7,731 nt of DNA from an uncultured Lactobacillus sp. GTDB lineage: Bacteria > Bacillota > Bacilli > Lactobacillales > Lactobacillaceae. Location of the stretch: the NCBI GenBank assembly GCA_937874185.1, contig CALNAK010000042.1, positions 1 through 7,731 of the forward strand, in the 5' to 3' direction. The notes under the pieces were generated by a model that made no database searches, was not told the origin of the DNA, and was given only the letters and a program-made list of their open reading frames with translations. The position numbers were made by a program, and so were the translations under genes. Shown here piece by piece: positions 1 to 5,420 of the stretch (the first letter of the stretch is position 1; each line of letters opens with the position of its first letter).

Positions 1-47
1 GAGATCTGCGCATGTCTCGTGGGCTCGGAGATGTGTATAAGAGACAG
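1..47 (+). other. Illumina Nextera P7-side adapter with i7 index (artefact)
   Basis: Bases 14-47 match the 34-base Nextera read-2 transposase adapter, ending in the mosaic-end motif GATGTGTATAAGAGACAG. Bases 1-5 (GAGAT) fit the end of the P7 flow-cell primer. Bases 6-13 (CTGCGCAT) sit where the 8-base i7 index belongs; the reverse complement, ATGCGCAG, is from memory the Nextera XT v2 index N722. This is library sequence left on the contig end, not genomic DNA. Biological sequence should begin at about base 48. Confidence 0.97.
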
Positions 48-442
48 CGTATGAATCTGAGGTTTCAATTAATAAGTAGGGTCTTAACAAGAAAATTCCT
101 ATCAATAATAAAGAAAACAAGAAGAAATCCGTATTCCCATTCTATACAAATACCAACTAAAAAAGACAATAACGATAGGTAATCTAGAAGATTCAAGAGG
201 CCTGTAACGATCAACACAACATAAAGACGTATGAGCTGACTTGAGTTTTTGGCATTTAACCACAAAGAAGAGCTTTCGCATTTTGACTCTTAAATAATAT
301 TGAATGAGAGAGAAGTTTAAAACTTTATATTCCATATCCGTTTCAATCAGTATTTGGGTCTTTTTTTTGTTTGAGCTGTACGAGATGAAATTCTCATATA
401 CAGTTCTTGGAGGGGGAGGAACCTTGGTTTACCTATCTCAAT
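48..442 (+). other. petB: petB group II intron, 3' part (5' part outside window)
   Basis: This is the distal part of the self-splicing-type intron that separates the 6-bp first exon of petB (ATGAGT in land plants, not present here) from exon 2. The 3' end is recognised by a 34-nt domain V hairpin at 373-406, starting GAGC and ending GTTC. A domain VI hairpin follows and the intron ends CTCAAT at 442. The A at 435 lies seven bases before the 3' end and is the likely branch-point adenosine. Bases 48-372 are AT-rich, with no gene, and presumably hold the end of domain I through domain IV. No maturase ORF is present, as usual for this intron. The true 5' end was lost where the contig ends in adapter. 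Confidence 0.85.
373..406 (+). other. Domain V catalytic hairpin of petB intron
   Basis: The hairpin is 34 nt and begins with GAGC, which carries the catalytic AGC triad. It has a GAAA tetraloop at 387-390 and a two-base bulge (AT, 396-397). Two pairs are non-canonical as read from DNA: C381 opposite A398 beside the bulge, and T386 opposite T391 closing the tetraloop. All other positions pair. Confidence 0.85.
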
Positions 443-1084
443 AAAGTTTATGATTGGTTCGAAGAACGTCTTGAGATTCAAGCGATTGCAGACGATATAA
501 CTAGTAAATATGTTCCTCCGCATGTCAACATATTTTATTGTCTAGGAGGAATTACCCTTACTTGTTTTTTAGTACAAGTAGCTACGGGATTTGCTATGAC
601 TTTTTATTACCGTCCAACTGTTACTGAGGCTTTTGCTTCTGTTCAATATATAATGACTGAAGCTAACTTTGGTTGGTTAATCCGATCAGTTCATCGATGG
701 TCGGCAAGTATGATGGTCCTAATGATGATCCTGCACGTATTTCGTGTATACCTCACCGGTGGTTTTAAAAAACCTCGCGAATTAACTTGGGTTACTGGTG
801 TGGTTCTGGGTGTATTGACCGCATCTTTTGGTGTAACAGGTTATTCTTTACCTTGGGATCAAATTGGCTATTGGGCAGTCAAAATTGTAACAGGTGTACC
901 TGACGCTATTCCGGTAATAGGATCGCCTCTTGTAGAATTATTACGCGGAAGTGCTAGTGTTGGACAATCCACTTTGACTCGTTTTTATAGTTTACACACT
1001 TTTGTATTACCTCTTCTTACGGCTGTATTTATGTTAATGCATTTCTTAATGATACGTAAGCAAGGTATTTCTGGTCCCTTATAA
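443..1084 (+). CDS. petB: Cytochrome b6, exon 2 (residues 3-215)
   Basis: Cytochrome b6 is the heme-b-carrying subunit of the thylakoid cytochrome b6f complex, which passes electrons from plastoquinol to plastocyanin and pumps protons. Exon 2 starts at AAA (443) right after the intron end CTCAAT and reads KVYDWFEERLEIQAI through to GISGPL and TAA. With the missing exon-1 codons ATG AGT the protein is 215 residues, the family length. Visible ligands, numbered in the full protein, are H86 and H187 for one heme b, H100 and H202 for the other, and C35, which binds the extra heme c. Four membrane helices are expected. An open frame continues upstream to 407, but those codons are intron domain VI and are not translated. 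Codons 140 (TGG, 854-856) and 204 (TTA, 1046-1048) already encode W and L, positions that some plants correct by RNA editing. petD follows in the same transcript. Confidence 0.97.
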   Translation, partial: KVYDWFEERLEIQAIADDITSKYVPPHVNIFYCLGGITLTCFLVQVATGFAMTFYYRPTVTEAFASVQYIMTEANFGWLIRSVHRWSASMMVLMMILHVFRVYLTGGFKKPRELTWVTGVVLGVLTASFGVTGYSLPWDQIGYWAVKIVTGVPDAIPVIGSPLVELLRGSASVGQSTLTRFYSLHTFVLPLLTAVFMLMHFLMIRKQGISGPL

Positions 1085-1203
1085 ATAATATAGATTCTAG
1101 ATATTTTTAATTACTAAGTTATCTTATTACTTGGTGAAGGAACAATCGTATTTTATTGCTATAAATATGGATTATTAAAAAAATAAGACATGTATTTGGA
1201 TAT

Positions 1204-1259
1204 TTCCCTTCAACTCCACAATATTGTATTATTTTTTTGACATAAAAAGTTGAAGGGAA
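1204..1259 (+). promoter_or_regulatory. petB-petD intergenic stem-loop
   Basis: The arms TTCCCTTCAACT (1204-1215) and AGTTGAAGGGAA (1248-1259) are perfectly complementary over 12 bp, with a 32-base AT-rich loop. The loop lies 22 bases before the petD ATG. The petB-petD spacer is an established RNA processing site in plants, where PPR proteins such as CRP1 are needed to form monocistronic petD. A role in end formation or in masking the petD ribosome site is inference. The right arm contains GAAGGG, a Shine-Dalgarno-like string that the stem would hide. Confidence 0.7.
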
Positions 1260-1281
1260 TTCTATGAAGAGAAAATGGATT

Positions 1282-1289
1282 ATGGGAGT
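1282..1289 (+). CDS. petD: petD exon 1 (8-bp micro-exon)
   Basis: ATGGGAGT encodes M, G and two bases of V, and is followed directly by GTGTGACTTG, the group II 5' splice consensus. Its identity comes from matching the known petD start, since it is too short to find as an ORF. Confidence 0.93.
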
Positions 1290-2497
1290 GTGTGACTTGA
1301 ACTATTGATCGGGCCGTGCAGAAATATGACTTTATCTGCTACATTGGAATTCACAACCAAATGTGTCTTTGTTCCAACCACTGTGTAAGCCCCATACAGG
1401 GGATAGGCTGGTTCACTTGAAGAGAATCTTTTCTATGATCATAATACCCGACGATGTCGTGGATGAGTGGGCTCCGTAAAATCCAAAAATCCAGGAGATT
1501 AAGGGATGGAACATAATCAGGATTATGTTTTTAGCTATTTTTTAGTAAAAAATAGCTAAAAACATAAAAAATTAATAGTATGTAAATGCATTCATTTCCT
1601 CTGCATCGACTCGATTTCTGATACTATCGGAGTGAATACAGGATCTAATGAAGAGTAGAGGGTAGACTTCATTAGTAACAAGTAAATCCTTTGTATTTGA
1701 AAAATCTCGATATAATTTTTGAGATTAAGGATTAATTGATAAGGTATGAGACGATCCAGAAAGCACTTAATCATGATCAACTTTTAAGCTTACGTGGGTG
1801 TTGAGCATTTACCTGTAAGAATGGAATTTATGGTAATCTTTAGTTGCAATAACTTTGGAATCGGATAATTCTTTTTTTACATATTAAATACTTGTGGATA
1901 ACATATATATTTTTTGTATGTATTAATTTAGTTTGGTTAATTCTTGCTCGAGCCGGATGATGAAAAATTATCATGTCCGGTTCCCTCGGGGGATGGATCC
2001 ATAAGAATTCACCTATCCCAATAACAAAAAAACCAGATTTGAATGATCCTGTATTACGAGCTAAATTAGCTAAAGGTATGGGTCATAATTATTACGGAGA
2101 GCCCGCATGGCCCAATGATCTTTTATATATTTTTCCAGTAGTCATTCTTGGTACCATTGCCTGTAACGTAGGCTTAGCGGTTTTAGAACCATCAATGATT
2201 GGTGAACCTGCGGATCCTTTTGCAACTCCTTTGGAAATATTACCTGAATGGTATTTCTTTCCTGTATTTCAAATACTTCGTACAGTGCCTAACAAATTAT
2301 TGGGTGTTCTTTTAATGGCTTCAGTACCGGCGGGATTATTAACCGTACCCTTTTTGGAAAATGTTAATAAGTTCCAAAATCCATTTCGTCGTCCAGTCGC
2401 AACAACCGTCTTTTTGATTGGCACCGTGGTGGCCCTGTGGTTAGGTATTGGAGCAACATTACCAATTGATAAATCTCTAACTTTAGGTCTTTTTTAA
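1282..2497 (+). CDS. petD: Cytochrome b6f subunit IV, join(1282..1289, 2023..2497)
   Basis: Subunit IV completes the cytochrome-b-like core with cytochrome b6 and forms much of the quinol-oxidising site in the thylakoid membrane. Exon 1 is ATGGGAGT (1282-1289). Exon 2 starts at A2023, giving MGVTKKPDLNDP and ending SLTLGLF with TAA. The spliced frame is 483 bases, or 160 residues, the usual length. The conserved PEWY motif of the quinol site is at residues 77-80. Three hydrophobic membrane segments lie at about residues 36-56, 95-115 and 127-147. An open frame from the ATG at 1973 is not the gene start: it runs through intron domains V and VI. A second in-frame ATG at 1264 could add MKRKWI to the N-terminus; the family start at 1282 is preferred. 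No disruptions or unusual codons are seen. Confidence 0.97.
1523..1567 (+). repeat. Perfect 22-bp inverted repeat in petD intron
   Basis: Bases 1523-1544 and 1546-1567 are exact reverse complements separated by one base (G1545). As RNA this would form a hairpin of about 21 bp with a three-base loop. It lies in the 5' third of the petD intron and contains no coding signal. It is AU-rich apart from a central AGCT. Confidence 0.9.
1950..1983 (+). other. Domain V hairpin of petD intron
   Basis: The hairpin is 34 nt. GAGC pairs with GTTC, CGGAT with GTCCG (one U-G pair), and GATGA with TTATC (one G-U pair). The bulge is AT at 1973-1974. In this folding the tetraloop is AAAA (1964-1967) rather than the usual GNRA type. 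Confidence 0.85.
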
Positions 2498-2531
2498 TTA
2501 AATTTATTCAATTGTAAAATAAAAGGCGTGG

Positions 2532-2575
2532 GTATCTAGGGAGTAGTCATTTCAAAATGAATTCTCCCTAGATAC
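2532..2575 (+). terminator. petD 3' inverted repeat (mRNA 3'-end stem-loop)
   Basis: GTATCTAGGGAG (2532-2543) and CTCCCTAGATAC (2564-2575) form a perfect 12-bp stem 34 bases after the petD stop. An inner TCATTT/AAATGA stem (2547-2560) extends it. Plastid 3' inverted repeats mostly stabilise and define mRNA ends rather than stop transcription; the spinach petD 3' stem-loop is a classic example and a target of the CSP41 endoribonuclease. It also separates the convergent petD and rpoA transcripts. Confidence 0.88.
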
Positions 2576-2662
2576 ATATCTAAATTAATTTTATTAAGTA
2601 AAATAGGTTTGACTGGAAAATCGAAATTACGTTGAAGGTTTAAAATCCATTTCAATTTTAAA

Positions 2663-2687
2663 TTGACTTTTTAGTCAAATTTTTTTT
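2663..2687 (+). terminator. Small hairpin plus T-run between petD and rpoA
   Basis: TTGACT (2663-2668) and AGTCAA (2673-2678) pair around TTTT and are followed by eight T (2680-2687) on the plus strand. The shape resembles an intrinsic terminator for read-through from petD, just outside the rpoA stop. The stem is only 6 bp and AT-rich, so its strength is doubtful. Confidence 0.4.
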
Positions 2688-2697
2688 AATGCTTTTT

Positions 2698-3681
2698 TTA
2701 TTTTTTTTCTAAAATGTCTAATATCTTTTTTACATCTTCTATGTGAAAATGTTCCATTTTGATAAGGTCTTCTTGACTGTTATTCAAAAGATCCAATAAT
2801 GTATGTATATTGGACTTTTTGAGACAATTATAGATTCTGGGAGGCAATTCTAATTGGTCAATAAAAATATATTGAAACGCTAGTTCTTTTTTTTTTTTTC
2901 TTAGGTTAACTAATCTATTATGAAAAGGAAAAAGGGGTAAAGTAACTTGATGTTGATTGTTCTCTAAATAGAACGTTTCTTCTTCTACATGTAGAAAAGG
3001 AATAAATAAATTAATCAAATTCCGGGAGGCTTCATGAAGTGCTTCTTTAGGAGTTAAACTTCCATTTGTCCATATTTCTAGAAAAAGAATCTCTTGTTTT
3101 TGATTCCCATTCCCATAAGAATGAATACTATGATTCGCATTTTGAACAGGCATGAATACAGCATCTATAGGATAACTTCGGTCTTCAAAGTTATTTGACA
3201 TTTTTAAACTATATCCGCGATTCCTCTCGATTTTTAATCCAATACACAAATTTATTGGTTCCGTTAAGGTAGCTATATGCTGTGTATTATCAACGATTTC
3301 CACAGAGGGCGGTAAAACTATGTCTCGAGCAGTTATATATCCGGGACCTTGGACACAAATAAGCGCGTTGCGCGTTCCATATAGATTACTTTTTAATACA
3401 ATCTCGTTCAAATTCATTAAAATTTCATGTACTGATTCTTGAATACCGACTATGTTAGAATAGTCATGTGGTATGTTCTCAGATTTTGCACGTGTAATAC
3501 ATGTTCCTTCTATTTCGCCAAGTAAAGCTCTTCGCATCGCAATGCCTATTGTGTCGGCTTGACCTTTCATAAGTGGAGACAGAATAAAGCGTCCATAATA
3601 AAGACGCTTACTGTCTCTTCTTGATTCAACACACTTCCACTGTAGTGTCCGAGTAGATACTTTGACTTTCTCTCGAACCAT
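2698..3681 (-). CDS. rpoA: Plastid RNA polymerase alpha subunit
   Basis: RpoA is the alpha subunit of the plastid-encoded bacterial-type RNA polymerase; it dimerises to nucleate assembly with beta, beta' and beta''. The 327-residue frame starts MVREKVKVSTRTLQW and ends DILEKK. Residues 1 to about 230 are the assembly domain, including RFILSPLMKGQADTIGIAMRRALL and EIWTNGSLTPKEALHEASRNLI. Residues from about 275 are the DNA-binding C-terminal domain (LPPRIYNCLKKSNIHTLLDLL). The linker contains K262-K265 encoded within a 13-A run (2887-2899 on the plus strand as T), a possible slippage point; the frame is intact. Codon 67 is TCT (Ser), a known C-to-U editing position in Arabidopsis. Codon 277 is TTA (Leu), whereas tobacco has TCA that is edited. 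The gene is last in the operon and has no clear ribosome site. Confidence 0.97.
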   Translation of the reverse strand: MVREKVKVSTRTLQWKCVESRRDSKRLYYGRFILSPLMKGQADTIGIAMRRALLGEIEGTCITRAKSENIPHDYSNIVGIQESVHEILMNLNEIVLKSNLYGTRNALICVQGPGYITARDIVLPPSVEIVDNTQHIATLTEPINLCIGLKIERNRGYSLKMSNNFEDRSYPIDAVFMPVQNANHSIHSYGNGNQKQEILFLEIWTNGSLTPKEALHEASRNLINLFIPFLHVEEETFYLENNQHQVTLPLFPFHNRLVNLRKKKKELAFQYIFIDQLELPPRIYNCLKKSNIHTLLDLLNNSQEDLIKMEHFHIEDVKKILDILEKK

Positions 3682-3750
3682 AGTAATTTTATTTGATCAG
3701 ATCATTGAATCATTTATTTCTCTTGAAACCCTTTCAGCCTTTATTTAGTT

Positions 3751-4167
3751 CTATACACGTCGTTTTTTAGGGGGTCTACAACCATTATGTGGCATAGGGG
3801 TTACATCTCGTACGAAACTTAAAAGTATACCGCTTCTACGAATAGCTCGTAATGCTGCATCTCTTCCTAGTCCAGGGCCTTTTATCCTTACTTCAGCTCG
3901 TTGCATACCTTGATCCACTACTGCTCGAATAGCATTTCCTGCTGCGGTTTGAGCAGCAAAAGGTGTTCCTCTTCTTGTACCCCTGAATCCACAAGTACCC
4001 GCGGAGGACCAAGAAATCACCCGACCCCGTACATCTGTAACGGTCACAATGGTATTGTTGAAACTTGCTTGAACATGAATAACTCCCTTTGGTATTCTAC
4101 GTACATTTTTACGTGAACCACTACGGGTATTTTTACGTGAACCAATTCTTAATATAGGTTTTGCCAT
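3751..4167 (-). CDS. rps11: 30S ribosomal protein S11 (uS11)
   Basis: S11 sits on the platform of the plastid small subunit, near the mRNA exit and the 3' end of the 16S rRNA. The frame is 138 residues, the typical plastid length. It has a basic N-terminus, then GVIHVQASFNNTIVTVTD, the GTRRGTPFAAQTAAGNA core, KGPGLGRDAALRAIRRSG, and the highly conserved end PMPHNGCRPPKKRRV. The N-terminus carries an 8-residue near repeat (GSRKNTRS then GSRKNVRR) backed by an exact 16-bp DNA repeat. The stop is TAG at 3751-3753. No Shine-Dalgarno sequence is seen upstream of the ATG. rpoA starts 69 bases downstream, so the two are probably cotranscribed. Confidence 0.98.
   Translation of the reverse strand: MAKPILRIGSRKNTRSGSRKNVRRIPKGVIHVQASFNNTIVTVTDVRGRVISWSSAGTCGFRGTRRGTPFAAQTAAGNAIRAVVDQGMQRAEVRIKGPGLGRDAALRAIRRSGILLSFVRDVTPMPHNGCRPPKKRRV
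4105..4144 (-). repeat. 16-bp direct repeat inside rps11
   Basis: ATTTTTACGTGAACCA occurs exactly at 4105-4120 and 4129-4144 on the plus strand, a 24-base (8-codon) offset. It encodes the repeated GSRKN in the S11 N-terminal tail and keeps frame. Confidence 0.9.
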
Positions 4168-4191
4168 ATTTTTTCATTTCACAAGAAATAT

Positions 4192-4205
4192 ATGGATATA
4201 TCCAT
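4192..4205. repeat. 14-bp palindrome upstream of rps11
   Basis: ATGGATATATCCAT is a perfect palindrome in the 100-bp rpl36-rps11 spacer, 24 bases before the rps11 ATG. It could form a short cruciform or RNA hairpin; no function is shown. Confidence 0.6.
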
Positions 4206-4267
4206 TTCATGTCAAAACGGACCTTTTTTTTACTAGCTCCTTGGAAGTGCCTTTTCCTTTAGTAAGA

Positions 4268-4381
4268 TTAGCCTTGTCTTTGTTTATGCCTCGGGTTGGA
4301 ACAAATTACTATAATTCGTCCCCTCCTACGGATTAGCCGACACTTTTCACAAATTTTACGAACGGAAGCCCTTATTTTCAT
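4268..4381 (-). CDS. rpl36: 50S ribosomal protein L36 (bL36)
   Basis: L36 is a tiny zinc-ribbon protein of the plastid large subunit. The reverse complement reads [17 protein letters not shown] and ends NPRHKQRQG with TAA, 37 residues, exactly the family length. The zinc ligands C11, C14, C27 and H32 are all present. It lies 100 bases upstream of rps11 and just downstream of the infA remnant, the normal angiosperm order. AGGA (4391-4394 on the plus strand as TCCT), nine bases before the ATG, is a plausible ribosome-binding site. Confidence 0.97.
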
Positions 4382-4390
4382 AGTTGTTAT

Positions 4391-4394
4391 TCCT
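4391..4394 (-). promoter_or_regulatory. Shine-Dalgarno-like AGGA before rpl36
   Basis: AGGA stands nine bases upstream of the rpl36 start codon, a spacing that fits plastid ribosome binding and supports the start at 4381. Confidence 0.55.
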
Positions 4395-4502
4395 AAATTC
4401 TCTTAATATACTTATTGTTGGACGAAAAAAAGGTTTCTTGATATTTTTGAATCTTGAATTGTATCTTCGTGAAAGGAATGTTGAATTTCAAAAAACCACT
4501 GA

Positions 4503-4751
4503 CTTATTTGAATCCTTGTTATGGAGTCTAGAAAGTGGCTGTTCCCCGATTAACTTAATACCTAAGAACTTACTAAAAATTTTACCCCTTTTTCTCCTAT
4601 AGGTATACCTATACAAAAATATGTCGAATCCTTTCAGAAGCATGACCTAAAATAAAAAAAATCTTTAGTATCTAAACAAAATCGAACCATACCGTTCGGA
4701 AGTGATTCATAAAGAAAACTTTCATTAATTCATTTTTTTCTTTAATTTCAT
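4503..4751 (-). pseudogene. infA: Degenerate translation initiation factor IF-1
   Basis: A functional plastid infA encodes about 77 residues of IF-1, the OB-fold factor that occupies the ribosomal A site during initiation. Here the reverse strand between rps8 and rpl36 keeps recognisable pieces. One is INESFLYESLPNGMVRFCLD (4729 downwards), matching the family's [20 protein letters not shown]. Another is GHASERIRHIFV, matching GYVSGKIRRSFI. The tail TAGACTCCATAACAAGG resembles the end of intact copies. The frame is broken several times: the likely ATG at 4749-4751 reaches a TAA at codon 9, the two pieces lie in different frames, and a TAG (4609-4611) follows HIFV. The middle has diverged beyond alignment by eye. 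Loss of plastid infA with transfer to the nucleus is well known in angiosperms, especially rosids, so IF-1 is presumably imported. Exact pseudogene ends are approximate. Confidence 0.9.
4598..4613. repeat. 16-bp palindrome within the infA remnant
   Basis: TATAGGTATACCTATA is a perfect palindrome in the degraded middle of the infA pseudogene, next to the inactivating TAG. Functional infA copies should not have it, so it probably arose during decay. Confidence 0.7.
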
Positions 4752-4799
4752 TCGGGGTAAAAAATTCTAAACTTTTTTAGCAGGGGTGGTATTACACAA

Positions 4800-4814
4800 C
4801 CCCCCCCTTTTTTT
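4800..4814. repeat. C8-T7 homopolymer pair in rps8-infA spacer
   Basis: Eight C (4800-4807) are followed by seven T (4808-4814). Long C runs are uncommon in plastid DNA, and this one is a likely length-variable site. It lies 45 bases past the rps8 stop. Confidence 0.8.
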
Positions 4815-4858
4815 CACAAATGCTAAGTTCCGGATATCCAATTTTGATATTAGAAGGA

Positions 4859-5263
4859 TTACCATATATAACACAAAATTTCTCCGCCGATTCTTTTTAG
4901 TCGAGCTTCTCGATCTGTCATTATACCTTGAGAAGTTGAAAGGATTACAATTCCTATTCCGCCTAAAATTCGTGGAATTCGTTGAGAGTTAGAATAGATT
5001 CGTAGACCCGGTCGGCTTATTCTCTTTAAATTTAAAATCGTTTTATAGGATTCTTTCTTATTTCGTCTATGTCTTAGGGTTAAAATCAAAAAATATTGAT
5101 TGTTTTCGCGATGTTTCCTTACGTTTTCGATAAAACCCTCTTGTAAAAGTATTTTAACAATGCTTTCGGTGATGTTAGTCGATCCTATCCGAACTGTTCC
5201 TTTTCTATTCATGTCAGCATTTCGTATAGAGGTTATTATATCAGCAATAGTGTCTTTCCCCAT
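4859..5263 (-). CDS. rps8: 30S ribosomal protein S8 (uS8)
   Basis: S8 binds the central domain of 16S rRNA early in small-subunit assembly. The frame is 134 residues, normal for plastids. It starts MGKDTIADIITSIRNADM, has the central ESIVKILLQEGFIENV segment, and ends with the conserved PGLRIYSNSQRIPRILGGIGIVILSTSQG and EARLKRIGGEILCYIW. AAGGAA (5276-5281 on the plus strand as TTCCTT), 12 bases before the ATG, is a weak ribosome-site candidate. The 231-bp spacer from rpl14 is unusually palindrome-rich. The infA remnant lies downstream. Confidence 0.98.
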   Translation of the reverse strand: MGKDTIADIITSIRNADMNRKGTVRIGSTNITESIVKILLQEGFIENVRKHRENNQYFLILTLRHRRNKKESYKTILNLKRISRPGLRIYSNSQRIPRILGGIGIVILSTSQGIMTDREARLKRIGGEILCYIW

Positions 5264-5349
5264 GATAAGTTAAAATTCCTTAATTGTTCTATAATTTTGA
5301 TATAATCAACATGTTATTTTTCTTTTATTTATATAAAAATAGAGACGAA

Positions 5350-5387
5350 TTATATATTAATATATGAATTCAATTATTAATATATAA
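5350..5387. repeat. 38-bp near-perfect palindrome in rpl14-rps8 spacer
   Basis: The sequence is symmetric about 5368/5369. Thirteen outer pairs (5350-5362 with 5375-5387) are perfect, then come two mismatched positions, then a TGAATTCA core. It can fold as a hairpin on either strand. In the operon transcript it lies between the rpl14 stop and the rps8 start, so it could mark a processed RNA end; that role is inference. Confidence 0.85.
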
Positions 5388-5420
5388 AATTATTAAGGGT
5401 ATATGCGTGATACACAATCT

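Larger units (their letters stand above)
1290..2022 (+). other. petD: petD group II intron (733 bp)
   Basis: The intron begins with GTGTGACTTG and ends CCCAAT. Domain V is the 34-nt hairpin at 1950-1983 (GAGC to GTTC). Domain VI occupies about 1984-2022, and A2015, seven bases from the end, is the likely branch point. No maturase ORF is present, so splicing must use nuclear factors and possibly plastid MatK. A long perfect inverted repeat at 1523-1567 is the only other strong structure noticed. The rest is AT-rich intron sequence without a gene. Confidence 0.93.

Noticed and set aside
65..335. Two minus-strand open frames of 66 and 77 residues
   Set aside because: They lie inside the petB intron, have no family resemblance and are typical AT-rich chance frames.
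407..442. N-terminal extension of petB through TTG at 407
   Set aside because: These codons are domain VI of the intron; exon 2 begins at 443 and the real start is a 6-bp exon outside the window.
1592..1780. Minus-strand 62-residue frame
   Set aside because: It is inside the petD intron and has no recognisable motif.
1973..2022. ATG at 1973 as the petD start
   Set aside because: It lies within intron domain V, and the extra residues match no petD protein.
3901..4116. Plus-strand frame opposite rps11
   Set aside because: It is an antisense shadow of a strongly conserved ribosomal protein gene.
4384..4602. Plus-strand 72-residue frame across the infA remnant
   Set aside because: The opposite strand carries recognisable infA pieces and this frame matches nothing.
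4786..4992. Plus-strand 68-residue frame overlapping rps8
   Set aside because: It is an antisense shadow of rps8 plus spacer.
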